This document shows, in pieces, positions 28,539 through 35,565 of a stretch of DNA of 64,000 nt (position 1 is its first letter; each line of letters starts with the position of its first letter). The position numbers and the translations under genes are program-made. Source of the stretch: Streptomyces physcomitrii (lineage in GTDB: Bacteria > Actinomycetota > Actinomycetes > Streptomycetales > Streptomycetaceae); contig NZ_JAAWWP010000002.1 of NCBI RefSeq assembly GCF_012273655.1, forward strand, positions 318,017 through 382,016. Reading direction: 5' to 3'. The notes beneath the pieces were generated by a model. That model searched no databases, was not told where the DNA came from, and worked only from the letters and a program-made list of their open reading frames with translations.

Positions 28539-28892
28539 TCAGGTCCACAGCACCGCGATGAAGACGTTCGCCGCCGTCAGCCCGCCGACGAGCCCGAACT
28601 GCGCCTTGTCCGCGCGCTCCTCGTCCCGCTTGACGTAGACCAGGCCGAGGATCACCACGAGCAGCGCGAGCTTCACGCCGATCTTGACGTTGTTGACGGT
28701 GTTGTCGTCGGCCTGGTTGAGCCCGACCAGGATCACCCCGGTCACCAGCATCGTCAGGGCGCCGTGCAGCATCGCCGGGCTGAACCGTGCCGTGCCCTCG
28801 CCCAGGGCCTTCATCTGGGTCAGGAAGCCGCCCAGCAGGCTGGCGATGCCGATGATGTGCAGGCCGACGAAGAGGTGGATGAGTACGTCCAT
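28539..28892 (-). CDS. Small four-helix membrane protein
   Basis: 117 residues from the ATG at 28892. There are four hydrophobic segments: LIHLFVGLHIIGIASLLGGF, a middle helix with MLHGALTMLVTGVILVGL, then KLALLVVILGLVYV, and a C-terminal VGGLTAANVFIAVLW. A short charged loop (KRDEERADKAQ) separates the last two. No catalytic motif is present; similar proteins in Streptomyces are annotated only as integral membrane proteins. Convergent with the first NlpC/P60 gene, and divergent from the second across a 416-base gap. Confidence 0.85.
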   Translation of the reverse strand: MDVLIHLFVGLHIIGIASLLGGFLTQMKALGEGTARFSPAMLHGALTMLVTGVILVGLNQADDNTVNNVKIGVKLALLVVILGLVYVKRDEERADKAQFGLVGGLTAANVFIAVLWT

Positions 28893-29308
28893 GGCCGGGA
28901 GCGTAACGGGGGCCCCGGGCGGCACCGGCGGCGGGTCTCGGGAGGCCGGGAGTCCGGTTCCGGGGGCGCGGCGGGGCTCTCCGGAGACCCCCTAGCATCC
29001 GCCGCCCGCCGCCGGGAGCGGCTCCCCCGCTTCGGTCAGCTCGGCGCGGCAACGGGCGCGCCGGGCCGCCGAGACGGTCGTAAGCGGTCAGCGGGCTGTC
29101 AACTGCGGGCAGTTGGGGACATCAAGGTTCTCGCGGGGGTCCGCGGCCTAGCGTCCCTCTCCAGGTGCCCGGCCGCTCACCGCCGTCCGCGAGGACGGCC
29201 GCCGGGCGCCCCGCCCGGGCTCCGGCCGCGGCCCGCTCCCCCGTGCGGGCGGCGGCCGGGCCCCGGGCGCAGGTACCGCCGTACGTCAGGGAAGGACGTG
29301 GAGCCCTC
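28893..29308. promoter_or_regulatory. Divergent intergenic region before second NlpC/P60 gene
   Basis: This 416-base GC-rich gap should carry both promoters. CCTAGCGTCC near 29150 resembles the -10 of the first NlpC/P60 gene, but no partner -35 is clear. An inverted pair of CGTCCGCGAGGACGG type lies near 29187, within a long 5' leader. Confidence 0.35.
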
Positions 29309-30379
29309 GTGGCCGCGCAGCGCAGGAAGCACCGAAAACCCGGCCGCCGTCTCCTCGGCGGCAGCCCCGGCCGCACGGCGGCAGCCCTCGCCGTGACCGG
29401 GGCGACGGCCGCCACCGCCCTCGGCGGTACGAGCCAGGCGGCGCCCGAGGCGCGCCCCGGCGAGGTCCGCGCCCAGGTGGACCGGCTGTACCGGCAGGCC
29501 GAGGTGGCGACGGAGAAGTACAACGGCGCCAAGGAGAAGGCGGACGCGGCGCGGGCCTCGCTGCGCGGGCTGCGCGAGGAGGCGGCGCGCACCACGGAGC
29601 GCCTCGACTCCACCCGCGCCGGGCTCGCCTCGCTCGCCACCGCGCAGTACCGCGAGGGCACCCTCGACCCGGCACTCCAGCTGGTGATGTCCGCCGACCC
29701 GGAGGAGTACCTGCGCGGCACGGCCGTCGCGGAGCGGGCCTCCCACCGCCAGGCGGCCGCGGTCGGCGAGGCGCGCGGGCAGCTGCGCAAGCTGGCCCGG
29801 CTGCGCGGCGAGGCCGGCCGGGTGGCGGACCGCCTCGGCACCCAGCAGAGCGAGCTGGCGCGCAGCAAGCGCGCGGTGCAGGAGAAGCTGGGCCGGGCAC
29901 GGCAGTTGCTGGACCGGCTGACCGCCGAGGAACGTGCCGCGGCCACCCGCCAGGACGGCCGCGCCTCCCGCGGGCGGGCGCGCACCGCCACCCCGGCCGC
30001 GGCACCCGCACCGCCCCCGGCGGCCCCCGGATCCCGGGCCGGCGCCGCGGTCGCCTACGCCTATCGCGCCCTCGGCAAGCCCTACGTCTGGGGCGCCACC
30101 GGGCCGAACTCCTTCGACTGCTCGGGCCTGATCCAGGCGGCCTACCGCGCGGCCGGGGTCGCGCTGCCGCGGACCACGTACAGCCAGATCAACGCGGGCA
30201 CCCGCATCGGGCGGGGCCAACTGCGGCCCGGGGACCTGGTGTTCTTCTACTCGGGCATCAGCCACGTCGGCATCTACGTGGGCGGCGGCAAGATGATCCA
30301 CGCGCCCCGGCCCGGCGCCCCGGTACGGATCGCCCCGATCAGCCAGATGCCGTTCGCGGGGGCGGCGCGGGTGGCTTAG
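29309..30379 (+). CDS. Secreted NlpC/P60 (C40) peptidoglycan endopeptidase, paralogue
   Basis: 356 residues from the GTG at 29309 (GGAG upstream). It has the same layout as the gene 0.9 kb upstream: an Arg/Lys-rich signal peptide, a coiled coil (VDRLYRQAEVATEKYNGAKE resembles the upstream VDGLYHEAGVATQKYNAAKE), an Ala/Pro linker and NlpC/P60. Catalytic residues are in FDCSGL, HVGIYVGGG and MIHAPRPG. The high similarity suggests a local duplication followed by divergence of the linker. It ends before a strong terminator that also bounds the accessory block. Confidence 0.94.
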   Translation: MAAQRRKHRKPGRRLLGGSPGRTAAALAVTGATAATALGGTSQAAPEARPGEVRAQVDRLYRQAEVATEKYNGAKEKADAARASLRGLREEAARTTERLDSTRAGLASLATAQYREGTLDPALQLVMSADPEEYLRGTAVAERASHRQAAAVGEARGQLRKLARLRGEAGRVADRLGTQQSELARSKRAVQEKLGRARQLLDRLTAEERAAATRQDGRASRGRARTATPAAAPAPPPAAPGSRAGAAVAYAYRALGKPYVWGATGPNSFDCSGLIQAAYRAAGVALPRTTYSQINAGTRIGRGQLRPGDLVFFYSGISHVGIYVGGGKMIHAPRPGAPVRIAPISQMPFAGAARVA

Positions 30380-30582
30380 GAGGGGGGCGCGGGCTGCTCA
30401 AGAGGCCAGGAGGCGGCGCGGGTCGCGCAGGATCCGTACGGGGAGGTCCGTACGGCAAGTCCCCCCGACAGCCGCCGAAGGCCCGCTCGACGGCCGAAGG
30501 CTCACCCAGCGAGGATGTCCGACAGGGGCGCCCGCCGGGGACGTCCGGCAGACCGGGCCCGTACCCCTCCCACATACGGCAG

Positions 30583-30621
30583 GAGCCCGAAGTCCCGCCA
30601 GTACGGCGGGACTTCGGGCTC
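30583..30621. terminator. Strong bidirectional terminator
   Basis: Perfect 17-bp arms (30583-30599 and 30605-30621), beginning GAGCCCGAAGTCCCGCC, with a five-base loop AGTAC. It lies between convergent transcription units. Confidence 0.85.
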
Positions 30622-30642
30622 GCTCCGGCGCGGATGCGCGGG

Positions 30643-30688
30643 CCTGCCGCGCACCGGCCGCGGGAGCAGGCCGCCGGTGCGCGGCAGG
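30643..30688 (-). terminator. Terminator directly after the quinone-oxidoreductase-type reductase gene
   Basis: Perfect 16-bp arms (30643-30658 and 30673-30688) with CCTGCCGCGCACCGGC on the left and a 14-base loop. It begins two bases beyond the stop codon of the leftward reductase gene, so two strong hairpins stand in tandem here. Confidence 0.8.
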
Positions 30689-30690
30689 GG

Positions 30691-31668
30691 TCACCAGGCG
30701 ACGACGTACTTGCCGGTGCTGGCGCGGGACTCCAGCTCCGTGTGCACCTTGGCGATCTCCTCGGGGGCGACGGTGGCCGGTTCGCCGCGCAGCCGCCCCT
30801 CGGCGAGGGCGCGCAGGGCGGACTCCAGGTGGCCCCGCAGCAGGGCGGGGTCGCGGCCGGCCACGTCGCCGAGGTTGTAGCCGACCAGGGCGGAGTTGGT
30901 GAACCAGACGTGGTTGCCCGGGTATTGGGTGTCCTGCTGGGCGGCGTCGCCGTAGATGACGTGCCGTCCGAAGGGCGCGAGCAGCTTGTCCACCGCGGTG
31001 CGCGGCTCGCCGCCGACCGAGTCGAAGGCGTGGTCCACGCCCCGCTCCCCGGTGTGCCGTTCGACCTCCGCGGCGAGCGCGGCGTAGGTGGTCACGGCGT
31101 CGTAGGCGGGGTCGGTGAGGCGGGCCGCCTTCTCCGGGGTGCCGACCGCCCCGATGACCAGGCGGGCTCCGGCCGCCTTCGCCAACTGCGCGACGGCGGT
31201 GCCGACTCCGCCCGCCGCGGCGAGCACGAGGACGGTGTCCCCGGCGCCGATCCGGGCGGCGGCGTGCACCAGGCCCCAGGCGGTGACACCGTTGGTGATC
31301 ATGCCCGCGGCCGCCGCGGAGCCGAGCCCGGCGAGCGCGCCCTCCAGGGGGACGGTCAGACCGGCCTTGGCGACGACGCGTTCGGACAGGGCGCCGCCGC
31401 CGAGGCAGAGCGCGGCGACGCGCTGGCCCGCGCGGACGCCGGTGACCGCGGAGCCGGTGGCGCGGACGGTGCCCACCGCCTCCAGGCCGGGCGCGAAGGG
31501 CAGGCCGACCGGGATCTGCCCGCGCCGGAACATCACATCGGCGAAGGTGACGCCGGCGTGGGTGACCTCGACGAGCAGCTCGTCCTCGCCGGGGACCGGC
31601 TCGGCGGCGGCGTCGTCCAGGGCGAGCACCTCGGGCCCGCCGTATTCGGTGAACCGGACGCTTCTCAT
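30691..31668 (-). CDS. Medium-chain quinone-oxidoreductase-type reductase
   Basis: 325 residues of the zeta-crystallin/QOR branch of the MDR superfamily. An N-terminal GroES-like domain (AGVTFADVMFRRGQ, FAPGLEAVGTV) is followed by a Rossmann domain with the NADPH loop AAAGGVGTAVAQLAKAAGA. The zinc-binding residues of alcohol dehydrogenases are absent, so it probably uses NADPH without zinc to reduce an enone or quinone. Its ATG overlaps the stop of the LuxR-type regulator gene (ATGA), showing coupled translation. Possible tailoring enzyme or redox accessory of the block. Confidence 0.9.
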   Translation of the reverse strand: MRSVRFTEYGGPEVLALDDAAAEPVPGEDELLVEVTHAGVTFADVMFRRGQIPVGLPFAPGLEAVGTVRATGSAVTGVRAGQRVAALCLGGGALSERVVAKAGLTVPLEGALAGLGSAAAAGMITNGVTAWGLVHAAARIGAGDTVLVLAAAGGVGTAVAQLAKAAGARLVIGAVGTPEKAARLTDPAYDAVTTYAALAAEVERHTGERGVDHAFDSVGGEPRTAVDKLLAPFGRHVIYGDAAQQDTQYPGNHVWFTNSALVGYNLGDVAGRDPALLRGHLESALRALAEGRLRGEPATVAPEEIAKVHTELESRASTGKYVVAW

Positions 31669-32393
31669 GGCCGGTTGCCCCCTCTTTCGCTACGTGTCGC
31701 CACCAGGTCCCGGGCCCGGCCGGGCAGCGGTGCCCTGGCGGCGGGCTGGGTCGGGATCTTGCCGGTCAGCAGTTCGCGGCGGCTGGAGACGCCCAGCTTC
31801 TGCAGGATGTTGCTGACGTAGTTCTTCACCGTCTGGCGGGCCAGATGGAGGTCCTCGGCGATCTCCTCGTTGGAGTGGCGGCGCAGCAGCAGGCCGAGGA
31901 TCTGCTGTTCGCGCGGGGTGAGCAGGCCGTTGACGGTCTCGCAGGGCAGGGTGGCGGTGTGGGTGCCCGGCGTCAGCTCACCGAAGTACCAGAGCGGTTT
32001 CCCCTCGAAGAGGAGGTCGATGGCGCTGATCAGGCGCTCGACCGGCGCGGTGCGGTGCACGAAGCTGTCCGCGCCGTGGGTGAGGCACTCGGCCAGGGCG
32101 CCCGGCGCCGCGGTGCCCGAGTAGACGAGCACGAGCGGCGGTACGGCCAGCCGCTTCACCTGCTCGCACAGCCGGATGCCGTCCGCCGGGCCGAGGAGGT
32201 CGATGTCGGTGATGACCACGTCCGGCAGCCGCAGGGCGCACTCCTCCAGCGCCTCCTCCCGGGATCCCGCCTCGCCGACGACCTGTCCCCCGTCGCGGTC
32301 GCGCAGCAGGCCGACCAGCGCTCTGCGGGACAGTGGAAAAGGGTCGACGACGACTATGCGTCTGCTTCGCTCTCTTGTCATGACAGGTGCCAC
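31665..32393 (-). CDS. LuxR/NarL-type regulator with atypical receiver
   Basis: About 242 residues from the GTG at 32393, preferred because GGGGGA lies seven bases upstream; an ATG at 32381 has no clear ribosome site. The N-terminal receiver-like domain has VVVDP instead of an acidic pair, keeps the phospho-acceptor in VVITDIDL and the YSG position, but has VHRTAP where the conserved Lys is expected, so phosphorylation is doubtful. The C-terminal HTH (about 165-225) is typical: LTPREQQILGLLLRRHSNEEIA, TVKNYVSNILQKLGV. Likely cluster-situated regulator; no partner kinase is nearby. Confidence 0.88.
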   Translation of the reverse strand: MAPVMTRERSRRIVVVDPFPLSRRALVGLLRDRDGGQVVGEAGSREEALEECALRLPDVVITDIDLLGPADGIRLCEQVKRLAVPPLVLVYSGTAAPGALAECLTHGADSFVHRTAPVERLISAIDLLFEGKPLWYFGELTPGTHTATLPCETVNGLLTPREQQILGLLLRRHSNEEIAEDLHLARQTVKNYVSNILQKLGVSSRRELLTGKIPTQPAARAPLPGRARDLVATRSERGGNRP

Positions 32394-32706
32394 GTGTGTT
32401 TCCCCCGTTAACTTGGCACACCTCACGGGTTCGCGAACCCGTTAAAGAGACAACTTCCCGCGAGTAACTCTCACCTCTGCGGGGCCACTATCGGTGCATC
32501 ATTTTCCCGCCATAAGCGGGATTGATGTTTGAGGCTGGAAACTATGGCGCGGCGCTCCGCCACGTCAAGCGAAGAAGAATGCCCGGATTAACTTGTTCCA
32601 GTTGCCGTCCGGCCTCGCCAACCCCCGCTATTTCGACCATTCGGGGCGGCCGAGGAGGCCATTCCGGCACGCGTGACTTAACTCACCCCTCATTCTTTGG
32701 GAATGC

Positions 32707-32756
32707 TTTGCCAGCCCTTGGATCCACCACGGATCCTTTTGCCAAGGCTTGGATCC
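32707..32756. repeat. Direct repeat pair with GGATCC dyads (possible operator)
   Basis: TTTGCCAGCCCTTGGATCC (32707-32725) and TTTGCCAAGGCTTGGATCC (32738-32756) differ at only three positions. A third GGATCC (32731-32736) lies between them. The spacing of 31 bases is three helical turns. The site lies in the A/T-rich gap near the tautomerase and LuxR-type genes. Confidence 0.5.
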
Positions 32757-32773
32757 GGCACTCCCGCAGCACG

Positions 32774-32796
32774 GCCCCGCGGAGCCTCCGCGGGGC
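32774..32796. terminator. Short hairpin downstream of tautomerase gene
   Basis: Arms GCCCCGCGGA (32774-32783) and TCCGCGGGGC (32787-32796), three-base loop. It follows the larger hairpin at 32800-32844 for leftward transcription. Confidence 0.6.
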
Positions 32797-32799
32797 GCC

Positions 32800-32844
32800 G
32801 ACCGGCCGGTGCGGAGCGTGTCGCAGCGCCCCGCACGGCCGGTC
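32800..32844 (-). terminator. Terminator after the tautomerase gene
   Basis: GACCGGCCGGTGCGG (32800-32814) pairs with CCGCACGGCCGGTC (32831-32844) with one bulged base. It begins six bases beyond the tautomerase stop and probably ends the LysR-to-tautomerase transcript. Confidence 0.65.
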
Positions 32845-32850
32845 ACCGGC

Positions 32851-33033
32851 TCAGGAGTCGGCGATGAGCTTGCCCGAGACGCCCCAGCTGTCGGCGGGGA
32901 CCTCGTGGATCCAGACCTGCACGGTGTCGGCCGGAATCTTGTAGGCGTCGACGAAGGCGTCCGTGATGCGCTCCACCAGCTCGCGCTTGAGCTCGGTGTC
33001 CCGCGGGCCCTGCTGAACAGTGACGATAGGCAT
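32851..33033 (-). CDS. 4-oxalocrotonate tautomerase family protein
   Basis: 60 residues, the canonical 4-OT subunit length. After Met removal Pro1 becomes the catalytic base (mature start PIVTVQQG), and the family pattern RELVERITDAFVDAYKI...VQVWIHEV is intact. Such enzymes isomerise enols or unsaturated keto acids, and some act in natural product pathways. A GAGGAGT ribosome site precedes the ATG at 33033. It lies 124 bases downstream of the LysR gene on the same strand. Its substrate here is unknown; isomerisation of an enone or butenolide intermediate would fit the context. Confidence 0.9.
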   Translation of the reverse strand: MPIVTVQQGPRDTELKRELVERITDAFVDAYKIPADTVQVWIHEVPADSWGVSGKLIADS

Positions 33034-33157
33034 GGGTGAATACTCCTCAGGATTTACAGAAGACATATGCGCGGCCCGGTTCTCCGGAGCCCCCGCATGA
33101 CTCCAAGTCCACCCGGGATTCGGCCACCGACCAAGACGCAACCGGCACCGGCAGTCA

Positions 33158-34084
33158 TCACGATTCGTGATCGCGCGCGACGCCTGTACGCAGCGGCCGC
33201 GACCGCTCCGTACAGGCGTCGAGGAGCAGCGGCAGCAGCGGAGTCGGCGCGCTGCGGCGGACCACCAGCGAGGTGGGGATCGCGAGGCCCGCCCCGGCCA
33301 GCGGCAGAAAGGCGATCCGGGAGGTGCTGCGCAACTGCCGCGCGTGCTCGGCGTAGACGACCGTCCAGGTCGGGGCGCCGGTGCCGATCGCGGCGAGGGT
33401 GTCCTCCAGGGTGCGCGCGGAGGAGGGCCCCGGCACCGGGTCGAAGCCCGCGTCCCGGCACGCCGTGAGGACGGTGTCGACCAGCGCCGGGTTGCTGCGC
33501 CGCGAGGTGAGCCGCAGCGGCAGCGCGGCCAGGTCGGCGAGCGAGACATGGCCCGCCGCGGCCAGCGGATGGCCCGCGGGCACCGCGACGGCCAGCGGCT
33601 CCTGCCATACGGGATGCCAGCACAGGGCGCCGCCGCTGCCGGAGCCGCGCACGAAGCTGGCGTCCAGCTGGCCCTTGGCGACCCGGTCCAGACGGTCCCT
33701 GGCCGGGGCGGAGTTGAGTTCGACGCTGACATGCGGGGCGCGCTGGGCGAGTACGTCGAGGATGCGGTCGAGCCGCGCCCCGAGCCCGGTACTGGTACCC
33801 AGGCGCAGGATGCCGGTGTGCGCCCCGGCGAACTCGGCGACCGCGGCGGCGGCCCGCAACTCGGCGTCGAGAACCGCCCGCGCCGCAGGTAGGAACGTTT
33901 CACCAGCGGGCGTGAGACGCACATGCCGGGGCGAGCGGTCGAAGAGCTCGACCCCCAGTTCCCGCTCCAGGCGGCGCACTTGCTGGCTGACGGCGGGCTG
34001 CCCGATGTGCAGCCGCTCGGCGGCGCGGCCGAAGTGCCGCTCCTCCGAGACGGTGACGAAATAGCGCAGCTGACGCAGTTCCAC
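33158..34084 (-). CDS. LysR-type transcriptional regulator
   Basis: 308 residues, the normal length. GTG start at 34084 with GGGGGAG eight bases upstream. The N-terminal winged HTH is typical (ELRQLRYFVTVSEERHFGRAAERLHIGQPAVSQQVRRLE), followed by the substrate-binding domain (about 90-300). LysR regulators usually bind T-N11-A dyads and respond to a pathway metabolite. It lies downstream of the second reductase gene and upstream of the tautomerase gene, all leftward. It probably regulates the surrounding genes, but no operator could be assigned to it. Confidence 0.92.
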   Translation of the reverse strand: MELRQLRYFVTVSEERHFGRAAERLHIGQPAVSQQVRRLERELGVELFDRSPRHVRLTPAGETFLPAARAVLDAELRAAAAVAEFAGAHTGILRLGTSTGLGARLDRILDVLAQRAPHVSVELNSAPARDRLDRVAKGQLDASFVRGSGSGGALCWHPVWQEPLAVAVPAGHPLAAAGHVSLADLAALPLRLTSRRSNPALVDTVLTACRDAGFDPVPGPSSARTLEDTLAAIGTGAPTWTVVYAEHARQLRSTSRIAFLPLAGAGLAIPTSLVVRRSAPTPLLPLLLDACTERSRPLRTGVARDHES

Positions 34085-34274
34085 GATGCCGACTCCCCCG
34101 GTCCAGACAACGGAACCAGGCCAGCATAGAAAGACCGGCGGACCACCTGCGGCGAAGGTAAAGGCCGCGGCACCGGGGCGGCGGCCCGGCCGCGGACCTG
34201 TGGGCGGGCCCGCGGCCCGCCGCCCCGCCCCGGACCCCCGCCCCGGACCCGCCCGGCGGCAACTCCCGCCGCGC

Positions 34275-35216
34275 TCAGGCCCCTTCGCCGGTGGTCAGGA
34301 CGACATTGCCGCGTACGGTACGGGCGCGCAGGGCGGCGATCGCCTCGGCGGCCCCGGTCCAGTCGCCGCGCAGCCCGATCTCCGGGTGCAGCCGGCCGGT
34401 GGCCACCAGGTCGACCAGCTCGGCCAGTTCCTCGCCGTAGCTGCGCTCGCCGCGGGTGTAGTCGAAGTGTTCGAGGGTCACCGCGAAGGGGTCCTGGTCC
34501 GGCTTGCGGAAGAAGTGGAAGAAGTTGAGGGCCGAGGGCTGCCTGCTGGCCTGGCCGAACCAGATCAGCCGGCCGCCGGAGGTGAGCAGCGGCAGCGTGG
34601 CCGGCAGCACCTCGTGGCCCACCGATTCGAGGACCACCCGGAAGGGCCCCTTGGCCTCGGCCACGGACTGCACGACCTGGGCCGCACCCAGCGCGGCCAG
34701 GCGTTCTCCGCGCTCGGGGGTCGCGGTGACCGCGGTGATCTCGATGCCCGCCGCGGCGGCCAGTTCGGTGACGTAGTGGCCCACCCCGCCGGAGGCGCCG
34801 GTGATCAGCACCCGGTCCCCGGCCGCGGCACCGGACTGGCGCAGCAGCCGTACGGCGGTGATGCCGGCAAGCGGAAGCACGGCGGCGGTGGCCGCGTCCA
34901 CGGACTCGGGCAGCACGGCGGTGCTGCGCGCGGCGACGGCGACCCGCTCGGCCCAGCCCGCGGCCGGCGGGTGCGCGACCACCCGGCTGCCCTCGGCGGG
35001 GCCCGAGCCGTCGGCGGCGGCGCGGACCACCCGGCCGGCCACGTCCTTGCCGGGGCGCCAGCCGGGCCGGGGGCCGGCGAGCAGGAAGGTCTCCCCGCGG
35101 TTGACGGAGAAGGCGTCCACCTCGACCACCACCTCGTCGGCCTGCGGTTCCGGCTCCGGCACCTCGGCAAAGGCGACCATGGCCTCGTCGAGTCCCGTCG
35201 GTTCGAGGGCGCGCAT
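34275..35216 (-). CDS. Second MDR-type (quinone-oxidoreductase-like) reductase
   Basis: 313 residues. The GroES-like N-terminus (VDAFSVNRGETFLLAG, GKDVAGRVV) is followed by a Rossmann domain with TGASGGVGHYVTELAAAAG. Zinc ligands are absent, as in enoyl and quinone reductases. The middle segment LNFFHFFRKPDQD is unusual and may shape the substrate pocket. The ATG follows AAAGGA. Divergent from the exporter gene across 349 bases that contain GGTACTG motifs. Candidate enone or enoyl reductase for the cluster product. Confidence 0.9.
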   Translation of the reverse strand: MRALEPTGLDEAMVAFAEVPEPEPQADEVVVEVDAFSVNRGETFLLAGPRPGWRPGKDVAGRVVRAAADGSGPAEGSRVVAHPPAAGWAERVAVAARSTAVLPESVDAATAAVLPLAGITAVRLLRQSGAAAGDRVLITGASGGVGHYVTELAAAAGIEITAVTATPERGERLAALGAAQVVQSVAEAKGPFRVVLESVGHEVLPATLPLLTSGGRLIWFGQASRQPSALNFFHFFRKPDQDPFAVTLEHFDYTRGERSYGEELAELVDLVATGRLHPEIGLRGDWTGAAEAIAALRARTVRGNVVLTTGEGA

Positions 35217-35565
35217 CTCGGGGTCCTTTCTGAACTTCGCTGAGCTTTTTACGGCCCAATCTCGCGCGCGGAAAGGCCTCGCGTACAGGTACCGCCGGTA
35301 CTGTTTCGCCGCCGCAATTCGGTACTGGTGATCCCATCCGCAACGGCGCCCCGCTGCCTAAGCTCGTAAAAGAATCGCCGACCTGTACAGGCCGGTAATT
35401 GCGCCCGGTTGTCGCGCCCGGCGCCGTGCCGATCCCTCGGCATCTCCCCGTACCGCACCCCGCACCGCCGCGGGAACTCCCCTCAGGGGTGTCCCGGCGA
35501 AGCGCTGCGCGCGGACACCTGTCGCGCCGTCCTGCCCGTCCTCGTCGAACTTCATGAGGAAATTC
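35217..35565. promoter_or_regulatory. Divergent promoter region reductase / exporter with dyads
   Basis: Contains ACAGGTACC-GCC-GGTACTGT (35285-35304, nearly perfect inverted repeat), a second GGTACTGG (35321-35328) and a perfect palindrome CCTGTACAGG (35382-35391). TAAGCT near 35359 is a possible -10 for the exporter. The GGTACTGG word recurs in front of the ketosynthase operon (41158-41172), suggesting a common regulator. Confidence 0.5.

Larger units (their letters stand above)
30380..30690. other. Convergent intergenic gap bounding the accessory block
   Basis: 311 bases between the second NlpC/P60 gene and the first reductase of the biosynthetic block. It contains two large perfect hairpins, annotated separately, and direct repeats of GTCCGTACGG near 30433 and 30449. 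No gene is seen. Confidence 0.5.
32394..32850. promoter_or_regulatory. Low-GC intergenic region upstream of the LuxR-type gene
   Basis: 457 bases, clearly richer in A/T than the rest of the window in 32400-32760. It should contain the leftward promoter of the regulator gene. Features: a 19-base direct repeat TTTGCC..(5)..TTGGATCC at 32707-32725 and 32738-32756 with three GGATCC sites, and a TTCCCGCCATAAGCGGGA dyad near 32503. No gene is seen. Confidence 0.45.
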
